DNA of 64,000 nucleotides from positions 372,001 through 436,000 of the forward strand of contig CAJJBQ010000002.1 in NCBI GenBank assembly GCA_905182405.1, read 5' to 3'. How positions within the stretch are numbered: the first letter of the stretch is position 1; the number at the start of each line of letters is the position of its first letter. Of this stretch, positions 26,531 through 35,577 are shown one piece after another. Origin of the DNA: Akkermansiaceae bacterium. GTDB taxonomy: Bacteria > Verrucomicrobiota > Verrucomicrobiia > Verrucomicrobiales > Akkermansiaceae. The notes under the pieces are model-generated. The model was not told where the DNA came from. It saw only the letters and a list, made by a program, of their open reading frames with translations, and searched no databases. The translations under genes and the position numbers were made by a program.

Positions 26531-28303
26531 ATGACTAGTAAATCTAAACGTGAACAAATCTTCTACGGCACCCCGGTGTCACGAGGAATCGCGATGGGGC
26601 CGATGTCTGTCGCTGCTCGGGGCTTTAGTGCTCCAGGGGTCTACCCGATCTCGCCTGGGGCAGTCGTCTCAGAGCAGAGTCGATTTGATGCTGCACTCAC
26701 TGTCACACGCGGACAGCTTTCCGTTCTTCAAACGAGCATTGAGTCAGTTTCAGGAAGGGATGAGGCGCTCATTTTTGAAGCCCATCGCATGGTGCTCGAT
26801 GACAAGAGTCTCGTGGATCAAGTGCATCGGGAAATAGACTCGCGGCTTCAAAATTCCGAATTTTGTTTCTATGCCGTCATGCAAACCTTCCTTGAGGCGA
26901 TGCGCCGGGTTGTCGACCCCTACCTCAAGGAGCGCACAATTGATTTAGAAGATGTCTGTCAGCGAGTCCTGCGTAATTTCTCCGGTGAAAATGGAATCAT
27001 CGAGCCTGACTACCAACGGATCCTCGTTGCCTACGACTTATCGCCTTCAGACACGGCATCCCTCGATCGGGAGAAACTTTTAGGCTTCGTCACGGAGGCA
27101 GGAAGCATCAATTCTCACACCGCAATCTTAGCCCGTGCACTCGGAATTCCTTCCATCGTTGGTCTCGCTGGAGCGGTCCTTGAAAGCACTACCCTCGCTC
27201 CTGCCATCCTCGACGGATACTCAGGTAAATTCATTGTCTATCCTTCGGCTGAAACGACCGATTACTACGAGAAACTTTCAACGAAACGAAAAGAGGCCAG
27301 AAAATCGCTCGAGACCATTCGGGATCAAAAGAGCACAACCATCGACGGACACCATATCACCCTTTCGGCAAACATTGAATTCACTCACGAACTCGATTTG
27401 GTGAAGAAAAATCGTGCGGAAGGAGTCGGACTCTTCCGCACCGAGTTTTTCCTCCTAGAGTCCTCAAATACGAAGATGCCCGACGAAGATGCTCAGGAGA
27501 AAATCTATGGCGAGCTGGCCAGAGGCGTCTCACCGGATCTCGGTATTATCAGGACCTTGGATAGCGGCGGTGACAAACTTTCCACCGAACCTCTCACTCA
27601 ACCCGAGCCAAATCCTTTCCTTGGTTGGCGCGGGATTAGAGTTTCCCTTGACCGACAAGAAATTTTCATGGAGCAACTCCGCGCCATTTTACGAGCTAGC
27701 TCTCAAGGAAAACTGGGCGTTATGTTCCCCTTTATCTCCGGAATGACTGAGATCAGAGAATGCCGAAGACTCTTACAGGAATGCATGGATGAACTTTCCG
27801 CGGCCGGAACACCGTTTGATCGAGACCTTGAAGTGGGCGCAATGATTGAAATCCCTTCTGCCGCTTTGGTAGCCCGGGAAATGGCCAAGGAAGTCGATTT
27901 TTTCTCTATCGGGACCAACGACCTTATTCAATACACCGTTGCCGTTGATCGCATCAATCACCGGGTCGCGAAACTCTATCGCTCCACCCACCCTTCAGTC
28001 ATTCGACTAATTAAGATGACCACCGAAGCTGCGGACGCGGAAGGGATTTGGACTGGAGTTTGTGGAGAAATGGCTGCCGATCTCAGCCTCACTCCTTTAC
28101 TGGTTGGTCTGGGCGTCAACGAACTCTCCGTCGGCCCTCATGACCTAGCGCCAATCCGAAAAGCACTCATTTCGCTTAAGCGGAGCGAATGTCAAAAGCT
28201 TGCCGAAACAGCACTCAGCCTCTCCACCAGCCAGGAGATTTACGAACTTACAAGGGGAGCGGCCCAAAAAGCCTATCCGGAGCTTTTCGAAGAATCCTTG
28301 TAA
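26531..28303 (+). CDS. ptsI: PTS enzyme I (phosphoenolpyruvate-protein phosphotransferase)
   Basis: 590 residues from ATG 26531; the frame extends to a TTG at 26510 inside a T-run, which is unlikely to be used. The phosphorylated His196 is in SINSHTAILARALGIPSIVG. The PEP-binding TIM barrel shows GVGLFRTEFFLLES, LGWRGIRVSLD, MFPFISGMTEI and the signature FFSIGTNDLIQYTVAVDR, with the active Cys in WTGVCGEMAAD. There is no N-terminal GAF domain, so it is a sugar-PTS type EI rather than PtsP. It passes phosphate from PEP to HPr His15. Confidence 0.95.
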   Translation: MTSKSKREQIFYGTPVSRGIAMGPMSVAARGFSAPGVYPISPGAVVSEQSRFDAALTVTRGQLSVLQTSIESVSGRDEALIFEAHRMVLDDKSLVDQVHREIDSRLQNSEFCFYAVMQTFLEAMRRVVDPYLKERTIDLEDVCQRVLRNFSGENGIIEPDYQRILVAYDLSPSDTASLDREKLLGFVTEAGSINSHTAILARALGIPSIVGLAGAVLESTTLAPAILDGYSGKFIVYPSAETTDYYEKLSTKRKEARKSLETIRDQKSTTIDGHHITLSANIEFTHELDLVKKNRAEGVGLFRTEFFLLESSNTKMPDEDAQEKIYGELARGVSPDLGIIRTLDSGGDKLSTEPLTQPEPNPFLGWRGIRVSLDRQEIFMEQLRAILRASSQGKLGVMFPFISGMTEIRECRRLLQECMDELSAAGTPFDRDLEVGAMIEIPSAALVAREMAKEVDFFSIGTNDLIQYTVAVDRINHRVAKLYRSTHPSVIRLIKMTTEAADAEGIWTGVCGEMAADLSLTPLLVGLGVNELSVGPHDLAPIRKALISLKRSECQKLAETALSLSTSQEIYELTRGAAQKAYPELFEESL

Positions 28304-28313
28304 GGGAGATCAA

Positions 28314-29171
28314 CTAGCGGATCTCCATTCCGGTCTTCGCATAGACCCACTTGGTGACCTTACCACCCTTGATAAGGGCTTTGGCTTGCACCGTCTTTAC
28401 TCCGAAAATTGTCTCTGCCTTATAAGCAGCCAGCCCCGTTTGGAAGTCCTCCCCTCCAAAATCTTCCTCTTCTCCGGCTTTCCAAGCTTCAACTTGTTCC
28501 AGCTTAAACTCTTTCACTGCGCCTGCCTTGATGCTCGCTTTCATCACCTCGATAATCTGTTCTGGCGTCAGGAGGCCACCACCCACAGGCTCAGGCGTAG
28601 GTTCTGGTATCGCTGGCTTGGGCACGTCGTCTACCACATCAACCACCACTGGCTTAACCGGCACAACAGCAGGCATAGAAGGGTTATTGGTAGCGACTGC
28701 GGGAGGAGCAGCGGGCCTCACTGGAGCTGGCTGAGGAGCGGAGTTTCTGGCATTTTTGATCAAAGATGCTTTTAGATCCTCCATCATAGCACGTCCAATC
28801 ACATCAAAAATATTCGTTTGATCAATATCAACCTCGCCTTTGGACAAGCCATCTTTGGTCTCGATAAAGAGCTTCTTCCCATTTCGGTTCAAAAGTTTCA
28901 CCGTCCGACCGGAAGCCAGAACCGAGGTCGCATCTCCACCACCGACTGCTGGAAGCTTCACTTGACCATCTGTTTTCACTTCCTTCGGCAACTCACTGTC
29001 CCGCATTTCTGCCAGATTCACGCGAAAAACCATATCGCGCACCTTCACGTCGCGAACTAACGTCGTCTCTTTTTCGGCCTCACTAACAAGAATCGAACCC
29101 ACAATGGGCCCCGAGACATAACCAACAAAAAAGAGAACGAGCGGAACTACGAGAAGCTTCAGGTATTTCAT
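28314..29171 (-). CDS. Hypothetical membrane-anchored protein with Pro-rich linker
   Basis: 285 residues, no family recognised. Residues ~4-28 form a signal anchor (LKLLVVPLVLFFVGYVSGPIVG). Residues ~35-150 are a mixed alpha/beta stretch, ~155-205 a Pro/Ala/Val-rich linker (APVRPAAPPAVATN...), and ~205-285 a C-terminal domain with LTPEQIIEVMKASIKAGAVKEF and a final VYAKTGMEIR strand. The architecture suggests a periplasmic protein with two small domains joined by a flexible linker. It is convergent with ptsI (10 nt gap) and divergent from polA. Confidence 0.7.
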   Translation of the reverse strand: MKYLKLLVVPLVLFFVGYVSGPIVGSILVSEAEKETTLVRDVKVRDMVFRVNLAEMRDSELPKEVKTDGQVKLPAVGGGDATSVLASGRTVKLLNRNGKKLFIETKDGLSKGEVDIDQTNIFDVIGRAMMEDLKASLIKNARNSAPQPAPVRPAAPPAVATNNPSMPAVVPVKPVVVDVVDDVPKPAIPEPTPEPVGGGLLTPEQIIEVMKASIKAGAVKEFKLEQVEAWKAGEEEDFGGEDFQTGLAAYKAETIFGVKTVQAKALIKGGKVTKWVYAKTGMEIR

Positions 29172-29278
29172 GAGAAAAGAGGATCAGATCGGTGTGGACA
29201 GATGCTATGGCTTCTCGGTTGGCTTGTCATCTACCAAAGACAGTTTGACCTTTTCCCGTGGAAGCGAAAGGCTGCGGC

Positions 29279-32053
29279 ATGGCTGACACCAAGAACGCAC
29301 GTCTTTTCCTCCTCGACGGCATGGCTCTTGTCTACCGCGCCCACTTTGCCCTGATCCGAAATCCCATTACGAATTCAAAGGGCATCAACACTTCCGCCAT
29401 TTTTGGCTTCACCAACACGATGCTGACCATCATCGAAAAAGAGAAGCCAACCCACATCGCGGTTGTCTTCGATACCTCCGCCCCCACTTCCCGCCATAAA
29501 TTATATCCCGATTATAAAGCACAGCGTGAGGCCATGCCCGAGGAACTCGCCGCTGCCATTCCCGAAGTCAAAAAGATCTGTGCTGCCTTTAAGATTCCAG
29601 TCCTTGTATTGGATGGCTTCGAGGCCGACGACATCATCGGCACCCTTGCCCACCGCCACGAAGAGCAAGGGGGCATCGAGACATACATGGTCACCCCGGA
29701 CAAAGACTTCGCCCAGCTCGTCGCCGAGCGCACCTTTATGTGGAAGCCCGGCCGACAGGGATCAGACCATGAGGTTCTTGGGTTGAAGGAAATCACCAGC
29801 AGGTGGGAAATCGAGAGCCCAAAGCAGGTCATCGATATCTTGGGACTCTGGGGAGATGCCTCCGACAATATCCCCGGCGTCCCCGGGATTGGGGAAAAGA
29901 CAGCCAAGAAACTTGTCGCTGCTTATGGATCAGTCGAAGGGCTCCTCCAGAACACTTCCAAACTCAAAGGAAAACAAAAGGAGAATGTCATCAAATTTGC
30001 GGAGCAGGCAAAGCTTTCCAAGGAGCTCGCCACCATCATCCTCGATGTTCCCATCAAGGAAACGATGGAGGACTTCCTTCTCGAGTCCCCGGATGAAGCA
30101 AAGCTAAAGGAACTCTTCGAGGCGTATGAATTCCGCGGCCTCACCAAACGACTGTTCGGAAGCTCCAATTCCAGCACGGCCGATGAAAAAAAAGCGGAGG
30201 CTCCGGTTTTCGAGAGTCTCAAGACGATCAAGGATATCGAACACGATTACCGCTTTGCTGAAACTGAGGAAGACATCGCGGCCCTCTTGGCTGAGTTAGA
30301 GAAGGCGGATTTATTTTGCTTCGATACCGAAACGACTTCGCTCAATCGCTTTGAAGCGAAACTTTTGGGAATCGCCTTTTCCACCAATGCAAACTGCGCT
30401 TGGTATGTCGCCGGAGAACATCTGCAAAAATTTGTGCCCATCTTTGCCTCACCAAAGCAAAAGATCGGTCATAACCTCAAATATGATCTCCACATTCTCC
30501 GCTCCCACGGAGTCATTCCTGCCGGGCCCTTCTTCGATACCATGCTGGCTCACCAGTTGGTTTCACCCGATCAAAAACACACCATGGATTACCTCTCTGA
30601 GTCCATGCTCGGATACTCTCCCATCAAGTTCGCCGACCTTTTCGCCCAATCAATTGAGGAAGCCGATGACCTCTTCACCGCCGCTGCAAAAAAGAAAGCA
30701 GTTAAAGGCGACCTCGATCCCTCCCAGGTTCCTCCAGCCAATCTCGCTGAATATGCCGCCGAGGACGCAGACATAACCTTCCAGTTGGCTCAACTTCTCA
30801 TCGCTCAGCTCAAGAGGGATTCACTCTCTTCCGTTTTCGATTCCATTGAACTCCCCCTTCTCCCCGTGCTTGTCGCGATGGAAGCCGAGGGCATCACTGT
30901 TTCTCAAGACGTTCTTGATGAGGTCGGACTCGAACTTACTCAACGAATCAGCATCCTAAGTAAGCAGATCGAAGACGCAGCCGGACGTCCCTTTAATCTC
31001 AACTCTCCCAAACAACTCGGAGAAATCCTCTTCGGAGAAATGAAGCTCGTCGAAAAGCCCAAGAAGACGAAAACTGGCCAATTTAAAACCGACGAACAAA
31101 CCCTCTCCTCTCTCGCGGCCGCTCATCCTATTGTGGAGAACATTCTGAACTACCGGGAGGCCACAAAACTCAAATCTACTTACGTTGACTCGCTCCCCAA
31201 TCACCGCGCGCCTCACTCCGGTCGCGTCCACACCCATCTCCATCAACTTCTCACCTCGACTGGACGTCTCGCATCTAGTGATCCAAACCTCCAAAACATT
31301 CCTGTTCGCTCAGAACTGGGACGCGAACTTCGCAAAGCTTTCGTTCCTCGGAGCGAAGGTTTCACTCTCCTCGCCGCCGATTACTCTCAGGTGGAATTAC
31401 GCGTCATGGCTTCTCTTTCTGGCGATCCAACGATGATCGAGGCCTTCAAAAATGACACTGACATTCACAGTGCCACCGCAGGAAAAGTCTTCGGTGTCGA
31501 CCTCGATGGCGTCACCTCGGAAATGCGACGAACCGCCAAGATGGTAAACTTCGGCATCATCTATGGCATATCCGCCTTTGGACTCTCCCAGCGACTAAGT
31601 ATCCCTCGTGGAGAAGCGGCCGAAATCATCGAAACCTATTTTAAAGAATATCCAGCGATCAAAATCTTCATGGAAGAAACCGTCGAAAAGACTCGCTCCC
31701 AAGGATACATTGAAACCGTGACCGGCCGTCGTCGAACATTCAAAGACATAGCGTCCGGAAACGCCAGTATTCGGGCAAACGCTGAACGCGCGGCCATCAA
31801 TAGCCCCATTCAGGGTACTGCGGCCGACTTAATCAAACTCGCGATGATTCAGGTTGCAAAGCTTCTGGAAGGTCGTAAGTCAAAGCTCATTTTACAAGTT
31901 CACGACGAACTTCTATTCGATCTGCATCTCGACGAAAAAGACGAACTCACCCCCCTCATCGTCGAAGCGATGGAATCCGCTCTCGCTCTGCCACTTAATG
32001 TCCCAGTCCGCATTGACACCGGATTCGGCTCAGATTGGTTACAAGCTCACTAA
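29279..32053 (+). CDS. polA: DNA polymerase I
   Basis: About 924 residues. ATG 29279 is chosen over an upstream GTG (29258) because AAAGG precedes it by 7 nt. Three domains are present: the 5' nuclease (~1-300; FLLDGMALVYRAHFAL, GFEADDIIGTLA, GDASDNIPGVPGIGEKTA), the 3'-5' exonuclease (~330-520, DxE in CFDTETTSLN, so proofreading looks intact) and the polymerase (motif A AADYSQVELRVMA, motif B RRTAKMVNFGIIYGISAFGL, motif C LQVHDELLFD). It functions in Okazaki fragment processing and repair. It stands alone, 39 nt before the cyclophilin gene. Confidence 0.97.
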   Translation: MADTKNARLFLLDGMALVYRAHFALIRNPITNSKGINTSAIFGFTNTMLTIIEKEKPTHIAVVFDTSAPTSRHKLYPDYKAQREAMPEELAAAIPEVKKICAAFKIPVLVLDGFEADDIIGTLAHRHEEQGGIETYMVTPDKDFAQLVAERTFMWKPGRQGSDHEVLGLKEITSRWEIESPKQVIDILGLWGDASDNIPGVPGIGEKTAKKLVAAYGSVEGLLQNTSKLKGKQKENVIKFAEQAKLSKELATIILDVPIKETMEDFLLESPDEAKLKELFEAYEFRGLTKRLFGSSNSSTADEKKAEAPVFESLKTIKDIEHDYRFAETEEDIAALLAELEKADLFCFDTETTSLNRFEAKLLGIAFSTNANCAWYVAGEHLQKFVPIFASPKQKIGHNLKYDLHILRSHGVIPAGPFFDTMLAHQLVSPDQKHTMDYLSESMLGYSPIKFADLFAQSIEEADDLFTAAAKKKAVKGDLDPSQVPPANLAEYAAEDADITFQLAQLLIAQLKRDSLSSVFDSIELPLLPVLVAMEAEGITVSQDVLDEVGLELTQRISILSKQIEDAAGRPFNLNSPKQLGEILFGEMKLVEKPKKTKTGQFKTDEQTLSSLAAAHPIVENILNYREATKLKSTYVDSLPNHRAPHSGRVHTHLHQLLTSTGRLASSDPNLQNIPVRSELGRELRKAFVPRSEGFTLLAADYSQVELRVMASLSGDPTMIEAFKNDTDIHSATAGKVFGVDLDGVTSEMRRTAKMVNFGIIYGISAFGLSQRLSIPRGEAAEIIETYFKEYPAIKIFMEETVEKTRSQGYIETVTGRRRTFKDIASGNASIRANAERAAINSPIQGTAADLIKLAMIQVAKLLEGRKSKLILQVHDELLFDLHLDEKDELTPLIVEAMESALALPLNVPVRIDTGFGSDWLQAH

Positions 32054-32092
32054 TCTTGCCAGCCGTCGAACAAACACTATTCTCTCCACCTC

Positions 32093-32785
32093 ATGAAAGT
32101 TCTACTTTTAGTCCCCTTCCTCTTCCTCTTCCTTGTCGGCTGCCAGCCTAAAAAATCCGAGACAGAGACATCCATCAGTAATTCATCAAAGGTGAAAGCT
32201 GTCGAAAAGAACGCCTCAGACCGGAATAGCAACCGCGACGCAATACCAAGCGTCGTCCTTAAGACGACAAAAGGTGACATCACCATCGAACTCGATCCCG
32301 ACAAAGCGCCCATTACCGTGGAGAATTTCCTAACTTACGTAGATGCCAAGTTCTACGACGGAACAATTTTCCACCGCGTCATGAGTGACTTCATGATCCA
32401 AGGTGGCGGCTTCGGACTGCAGGATGACATTCCTACCGAAAAACCCAATAACGACTCCATCAAGAATGAGTCGGAAGGCGGGCTGGGCAACTCCGTGGGC
32501 ACCGTCGCAATGGCACGGCTTCCTGATCCGGACAGCGCCACCTCGCAGTTTTTTATCAATGTTGCTGATAACAACTCAAACCTCAACTTTCCCCACAACA
32601 ACGGCGGCTATGCCGTCTTTGGCAAAGTAACCGCAGGCATGGATGTCGTGAACGAAATCAAGATGGTCCGCACTTCAACGAAGTATATGAACAGCATCAG
32701 TTCAAGCGGTGCCATCCAGGCTGGATCTCACCAAAATATTCCCATCACGCCCGTCATCATCGAATCCATCCGCCGTACCGAATAA
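32093..32785 (+). CDS. Cyclophilin-type peptidyl-prolyl cis-trans isomerase, lipoprotein
   Basis: 230 residues. The N-terminus has a lipoprotein signal with lipobox LFLVGC, followed by a Ser/Lys-rich linker to ~60. The cyclophilin domain covers ~63-230: FHRVMSDFMIQGGGFG, MARLPDPDSATSQFFINVADN and YAVFGKVTAGMDVV carry the conserved active-site Arg, Phe, Gln and Phe. It is a predicted envelope-located foldase. Its stop codon abuts the ATG of plsY, indicating one operon with plsY and gpsA. Confidence 0.9.
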   Translation: MKVLLLVPFLFLFLVGCQPKKSETETSISNSSKVKAVEKNASDRNSNRDAIPSVVLKTTKGDITIELDPDKAPITVENFLTYVDAKFYDGTIFHRVMSDFMIQGGGFGLQDDIPTEKPNNDSIKNESEGGLGNSVGTVAMARLPDPDSATSQFFINVADNNSNLNFPHNNGGYAVFGKVTAGMDVVNEIKMVRTSTKYMNSISSSGAIQAGSHQNIPITPVIIESIRRTE

Positions 32786-33499
32786 ATGATCTGGCTTTTC
32801 CCCCTTCTCGGATTCTTTTTGGGTTCCGTGCCCTTTGGGCTTCTCCTTGGAAAACTGAAAGGCATCGATATTCGGGAGCATGGCTCTGGTAATATCGGTA
32901 CCACCAACGTTTTTCGAACCCTTGGAAAATGGAACGGAATTTCCTGCCTCCTCCTGGATTTTCTTAAAGGCTTTATTCCGGTAGCCATCGCGGTGAATCT
33001 CTGCCGTATCGACGATGAGTCGGTCGCTGTCTCCCTTGCCTTTCTTGATTCCTGGAATGCCGGATTCGCCGTCGACCAACGCCTCGCCTCACAGGTCATT
33101 CCTGTTCTGACGGCCTTCGCCAGCATCATGGGCCACAACTACTCGCCTTGGATTGGCTTTAAAGGCGGGAAAGGTATCGCCACTTCCGGAGGCGCCCTAG
33201 CAGCCCTGATGCCGATGGGCGTGGTTGTTCTTATGATTATCTTCCTGGTCGTCACCGTCACTACAAAATATGTTTCCGTCGGAAGCATCGCGGGCGCGAT
33301 CGTGCTGCCCATCCTCACGCTTTGGGGCTCTTGGTTTCACGGTAAAATTGACGATGGCACCTGGAACAAGCCACTCTTCATCTTCGCTGTTATCGCCGGA
33401 GCGATGGCTCTCTATAAGCACCGGGCCAACATCGTTCGACTTCGAGCCGGAACAGAAAATAGAATTGGTTCGAAAAAGAAAAAGGAGGTGAGCGTATGA
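32786..33499 (+). CDS. plsY: Glycerol-3-phosphate acyltransferase PlsY
   Basis: 237 residues, integral membrane. The three conserved motifs are SVPFGLLLGKLKGIDIREHGSGNIGTTN (split across motif 1), the GHNYSPWIGFKGGKGIATSGG block (motif 2) and the C-terminal YKHRANIVRLRAGTENRIG (motif 3). It transfers acyl from acyl-phosphate to glycerol-3-phosphate, the first step of phospholipid synthesis. It starts directly after the cyclophilin stop and overlaps gpsA by 4 nt, so enzyme and substrate supplier are made together. It is slightly longer than typical PlsY owing to an insert around residues 72-95. Confidence 0.93.
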   Translation: MIWLFPLLGFFLGSVPFGLLLGKLKGIDIREHGSGNIGTTNVFRTLGKWNGISCLLLDFLKGFIPVAIAVNLCRIDDESVAVSLAFLDSWNAGFAVDQRLASQVIPVLTAFASIMGHNYSPWIGFKGGKGIATSGGALAALMPMGVVVLMIIFLVVTVTTKYVSVGSIAGAIVLPILTLWGSWFHGKIDDGTWNKPLFIFAVIAGAMALYKHRANIVRLRAGTENRIGSKKKKEVSV

Positions 33500-34500
33500 A
33501 CCTCTCTTATCAAAAACCACTGATCATTGGATGCGGCTCCTGGGGCACGGGTCTTGCCACCCTCATCTCCCAAAATACGACTCAAGTGACAATGCTAGGA
33601 CGCGGCGAAGTCATCGATCAAATTAATAACGACCATCGTAATTCTCGCTACTTGCCCGACGTTTCACTTTCGAAAAATATCGTCGCCACCTTGGACTTCC
33701 AGTGTGCCGAAGAAGCGGATGTCGTCCTCTTCGCTGTCCCCACATCCGCGATTCGCGAGACAGCGGAGAATCTTTCGCTCTTTAATATTCCAGTTTCGAC
33801 CCCTTTCATTTCCTGCGCAAAGGGAATCGAAAAAACGAGCGGCAAGCGCATGTCGGAAATTATCAGCGACTCCTTTCCGGACAACCCTGTCGCGGTTCTT
33901 TCTGGCCCTAACCATGCCGAAGAGATCGCCCTTCAGCTCCCAGCCGCTGCAACAATCGCCTGCGCTCAGCAAGAAGTCGGCGAAGGCCTGCGCGATCTTT
34001 TTTCGACAGAGCGATTCCGCGCTTACACCAACGAAGACATCGCAGGAGTCGAATTAGGAGGTGCCCTTAAGAATATTTTTGCCATCGCCGCAGGTGTCGC
34101 CACCGGACTCAAATTAGGCGACAACGCCATCGCTGCCCTCGTCACCCGCAGCTTGGCCGAGATGACGCGTCTCGGCGTAGCCTTGGGCGGAGATGTCGCT
34201 ACCTTTAGCGGACTCTCCGGGCTCGGGGATCTCGTCACAACCTGCTTCTCGGCTCATTCCCGCAATCACCGTGTGGGCCTCGCTCTTGCCGCAGGGAAGA
34301 CTCTCGATGAAGCCGTTGCCGAACTCGGCATGGTCGCCGAAGGCGTTAAGAATACCCAATCTATTCACGAAGCCGCGCGTAAGATAGGAGCGAGGACTCC
34401 TATCATCGACGTTGTCTATGGCATGCTCTACGAGAACGTCCCCCCTCCTGTCGCGCTCGATCGACTCTTCGGCCAAGCGCCTCGCAACGAACACGAATAA
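33496..34500 (+). CDS. gpsA: NAD(P)-dependent glycerol-3-phosphate dehydrogenase
   Basis: 334 residues. The N-terminal nucleotide-binding motif is IIGCGSWGTGLATL. Further family marks are SCAKGIEKTSGKRMSEI, LSGPNHAEEIA, the catalytic Lys in ELGGALKNIFAIAAG, and GLSGLGDLVTTCFSAHSRNHRVG. It reduces dihydroxyacetone phosphate to glycerol-3-phosphate, feeding PlsY. An unusually full Shine-Dalgarno (AAAGGAGGTGA, 5 nt before the ATG) lies inside the end of plsY, and the genes overlap (ATG inside GTATGA), so gpsA should be strongly translated. It is convergent with the degenerate HtrA gene 3 nt downstream. Confidence 0.96.
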   Translation: MNLSYQKPLIIGCGSWGTGLATLISQNTTQVTMLGRGEVIDQINNDHRNSRYLPDVSLSKNIVATLDFQCAEEADVVLFAVPTSAIRETAENLSLFNIPVSTPFISCAKGIEKTSGKRMSEIISDSFPDNPVAVLSGPNHAEEIALQLPAAATIACAQQEVGEGLRDLFSTERFRAYTNEDIAGVELGGALKNIFAIAAGVATGLKLGDNAIAALVTRSLAEMTRLGVALGGDVATFSGLSGLGDLVTTCFSAHSRNHRVGLALAAGKTLDEAVAELGMVAEGVKNTQSIHEAARKIGARTPIIDVVYGMLYENVPPPVALDRLFGQAPRNEHE

Positions 34501-34503
34501 TTG

Positions 34504-35547
34504 TTAGCGCCGCGACCGCTCCGAAACCGAGCGAGGTCGTTGGTCCAGCTTGTATGGCTCAGATTTCAACATTTCTTCAATCTCAATACTGGGAAGAATG
34601 AGAGTGCTGATCCGACCGGCCCGGGCAATCACCAGTCCAACAATTCGCCCCTCTAAATCAATGATGGGAAGTCCGGTTTGGGAGGACTCCAACTCCATGT
34701 CCGATTGAACGACGTTACCAAAGTCATCACGGACCTGATTTCTGCTCCCGCTCTTTGAATTCATCGCCCTAAGTTGCTCCGATTCGGGCTCCTTCGCCCG
34801 AGATCCCTGCAACGTCGGCCGGAACTTCAACTCGTTACCGTTTCGTGAAATTAAAATATCGACCGTCTCCCCCGCCTTCAAACGCCGGAGCCGGGCTGAG
34901 ATTTCATGAAAGCCCTTAACTACTTCACCTTTGATCGCGAGAATCTCATCACCCGGACGCAAACCCACCATTGCGGCAGCCGAGTCGCGAACCACACGGT
35001 TAATCCTCACGCCATCGCCGAAATCGTTAGGATGCATTTCGACCCCAAGAAACCCTTGATCTTCAGCTCGCAAACTCCGAGCTGCCACACTTTTCACACC
35101 AAATCCAGCGGCCTCCCCATCCGGGCGCACCGCCGCGAGAAAGGCCCCTTCCGGAAGCCCCGATCCATCCACCCATTTCGCAGCGGGTGCTTTCAAGCCG
35201 TCCACCGAAAGCAAAACGAGATCCTGCTCGGGATAGGCTCCTAGAATACTGGCCGGCAAAGCTCCCTCCTTGGTTTTCACAAGCAACTTCGGCCTGGGAA
35301 CCACCTCACTTGCTTTGGCGATCAGTTTACCGTCTCCCACTGAAACTCCGTAACCAATGTGGTTGCGGTTGGAGAAAATTGGAAAAACTACTTCGCTCGC
35401 GCCCTTCGTAACCGCACGCACGATCTTGAAAATCTGATCTGACTGAGCCTCCGTAATCGCCTGATCTTTCGCAAGGATCTCCGATGGCACTAGCTGACCT
35501 AAAAGAGGAAGACAAGTAAGCAAGGTGAGTGGAAATAGTGATTTCAT
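34504..35547 (-). CDS. Degenerate HtrA-like protein with PDZ domain inserted in the trypsin fold
   Basis: 347 residues with a signal peptide (~1-20). The N-terminal part aligns with the trypsin-like fold of HtrA (GYGVSVGDGKLIAKASEVV; EQDLVLLSV), but the position of the catalytic His is Ser. A full PDZ domain follows (~165-245, FLGVEMHP... GLRPGDEILAIKGEVVKGFHEISARL), and only then the rest of the protease C-lobe (VVQSDMELESSQTGLPIIDLEGRIVGLV). There the GNSGGP serine block reads SQTGLP, with Thr for the catalytic Ser. Only the Asp seems retained, so it is almost certainly not a protease. It lies 30 nt downstream of a catalytically intact HtrA gene, suggesting a regulatory or adaptor partner. 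Confidence 0.8.
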   Translation of the reverse strand: MKSLFPLTLLTCLPLLGQLVPSEILAKDQAITEAQSDQIFKIVRAVTKGASEVVFPIFSNRNHIGYGVSVGDGKLIAKASEVVPRPKLLVKTKEGALPASILGAYPEQDLVLLSVDGLKAPAAKWVDGSGLPEGAFLAAVRPDGEAAGFGVKSVAARSLRAEDQGFLGVEMHPNDFGDGVRINRVVRDSAAAMVGLRPGDEILAIKGEVVKGFHEISARLRRLKAGETVDILISRNGNELKFRPTLQGSRAKEPESEQLRAMNSKSGSRNQVRDDFGNVVQSDMELESSQTGLPIIDLEGRIVGLVIARAGRISTLILPSIEIEEMLKSEPYKLDQRPRSVSERSRR

Positions 35548-35577
35548 CGTCGTCGTAAGATATCTTTTGAGAAGGCC

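Noticed and set aside
34500..34540. Inverted repeat CGACCGCTC / GAGCGAGGTCG as a terminator for gpsA
   Set aside because: It lies in the coding end of the convergent gene, has a 2-nt bulge and no T-run.
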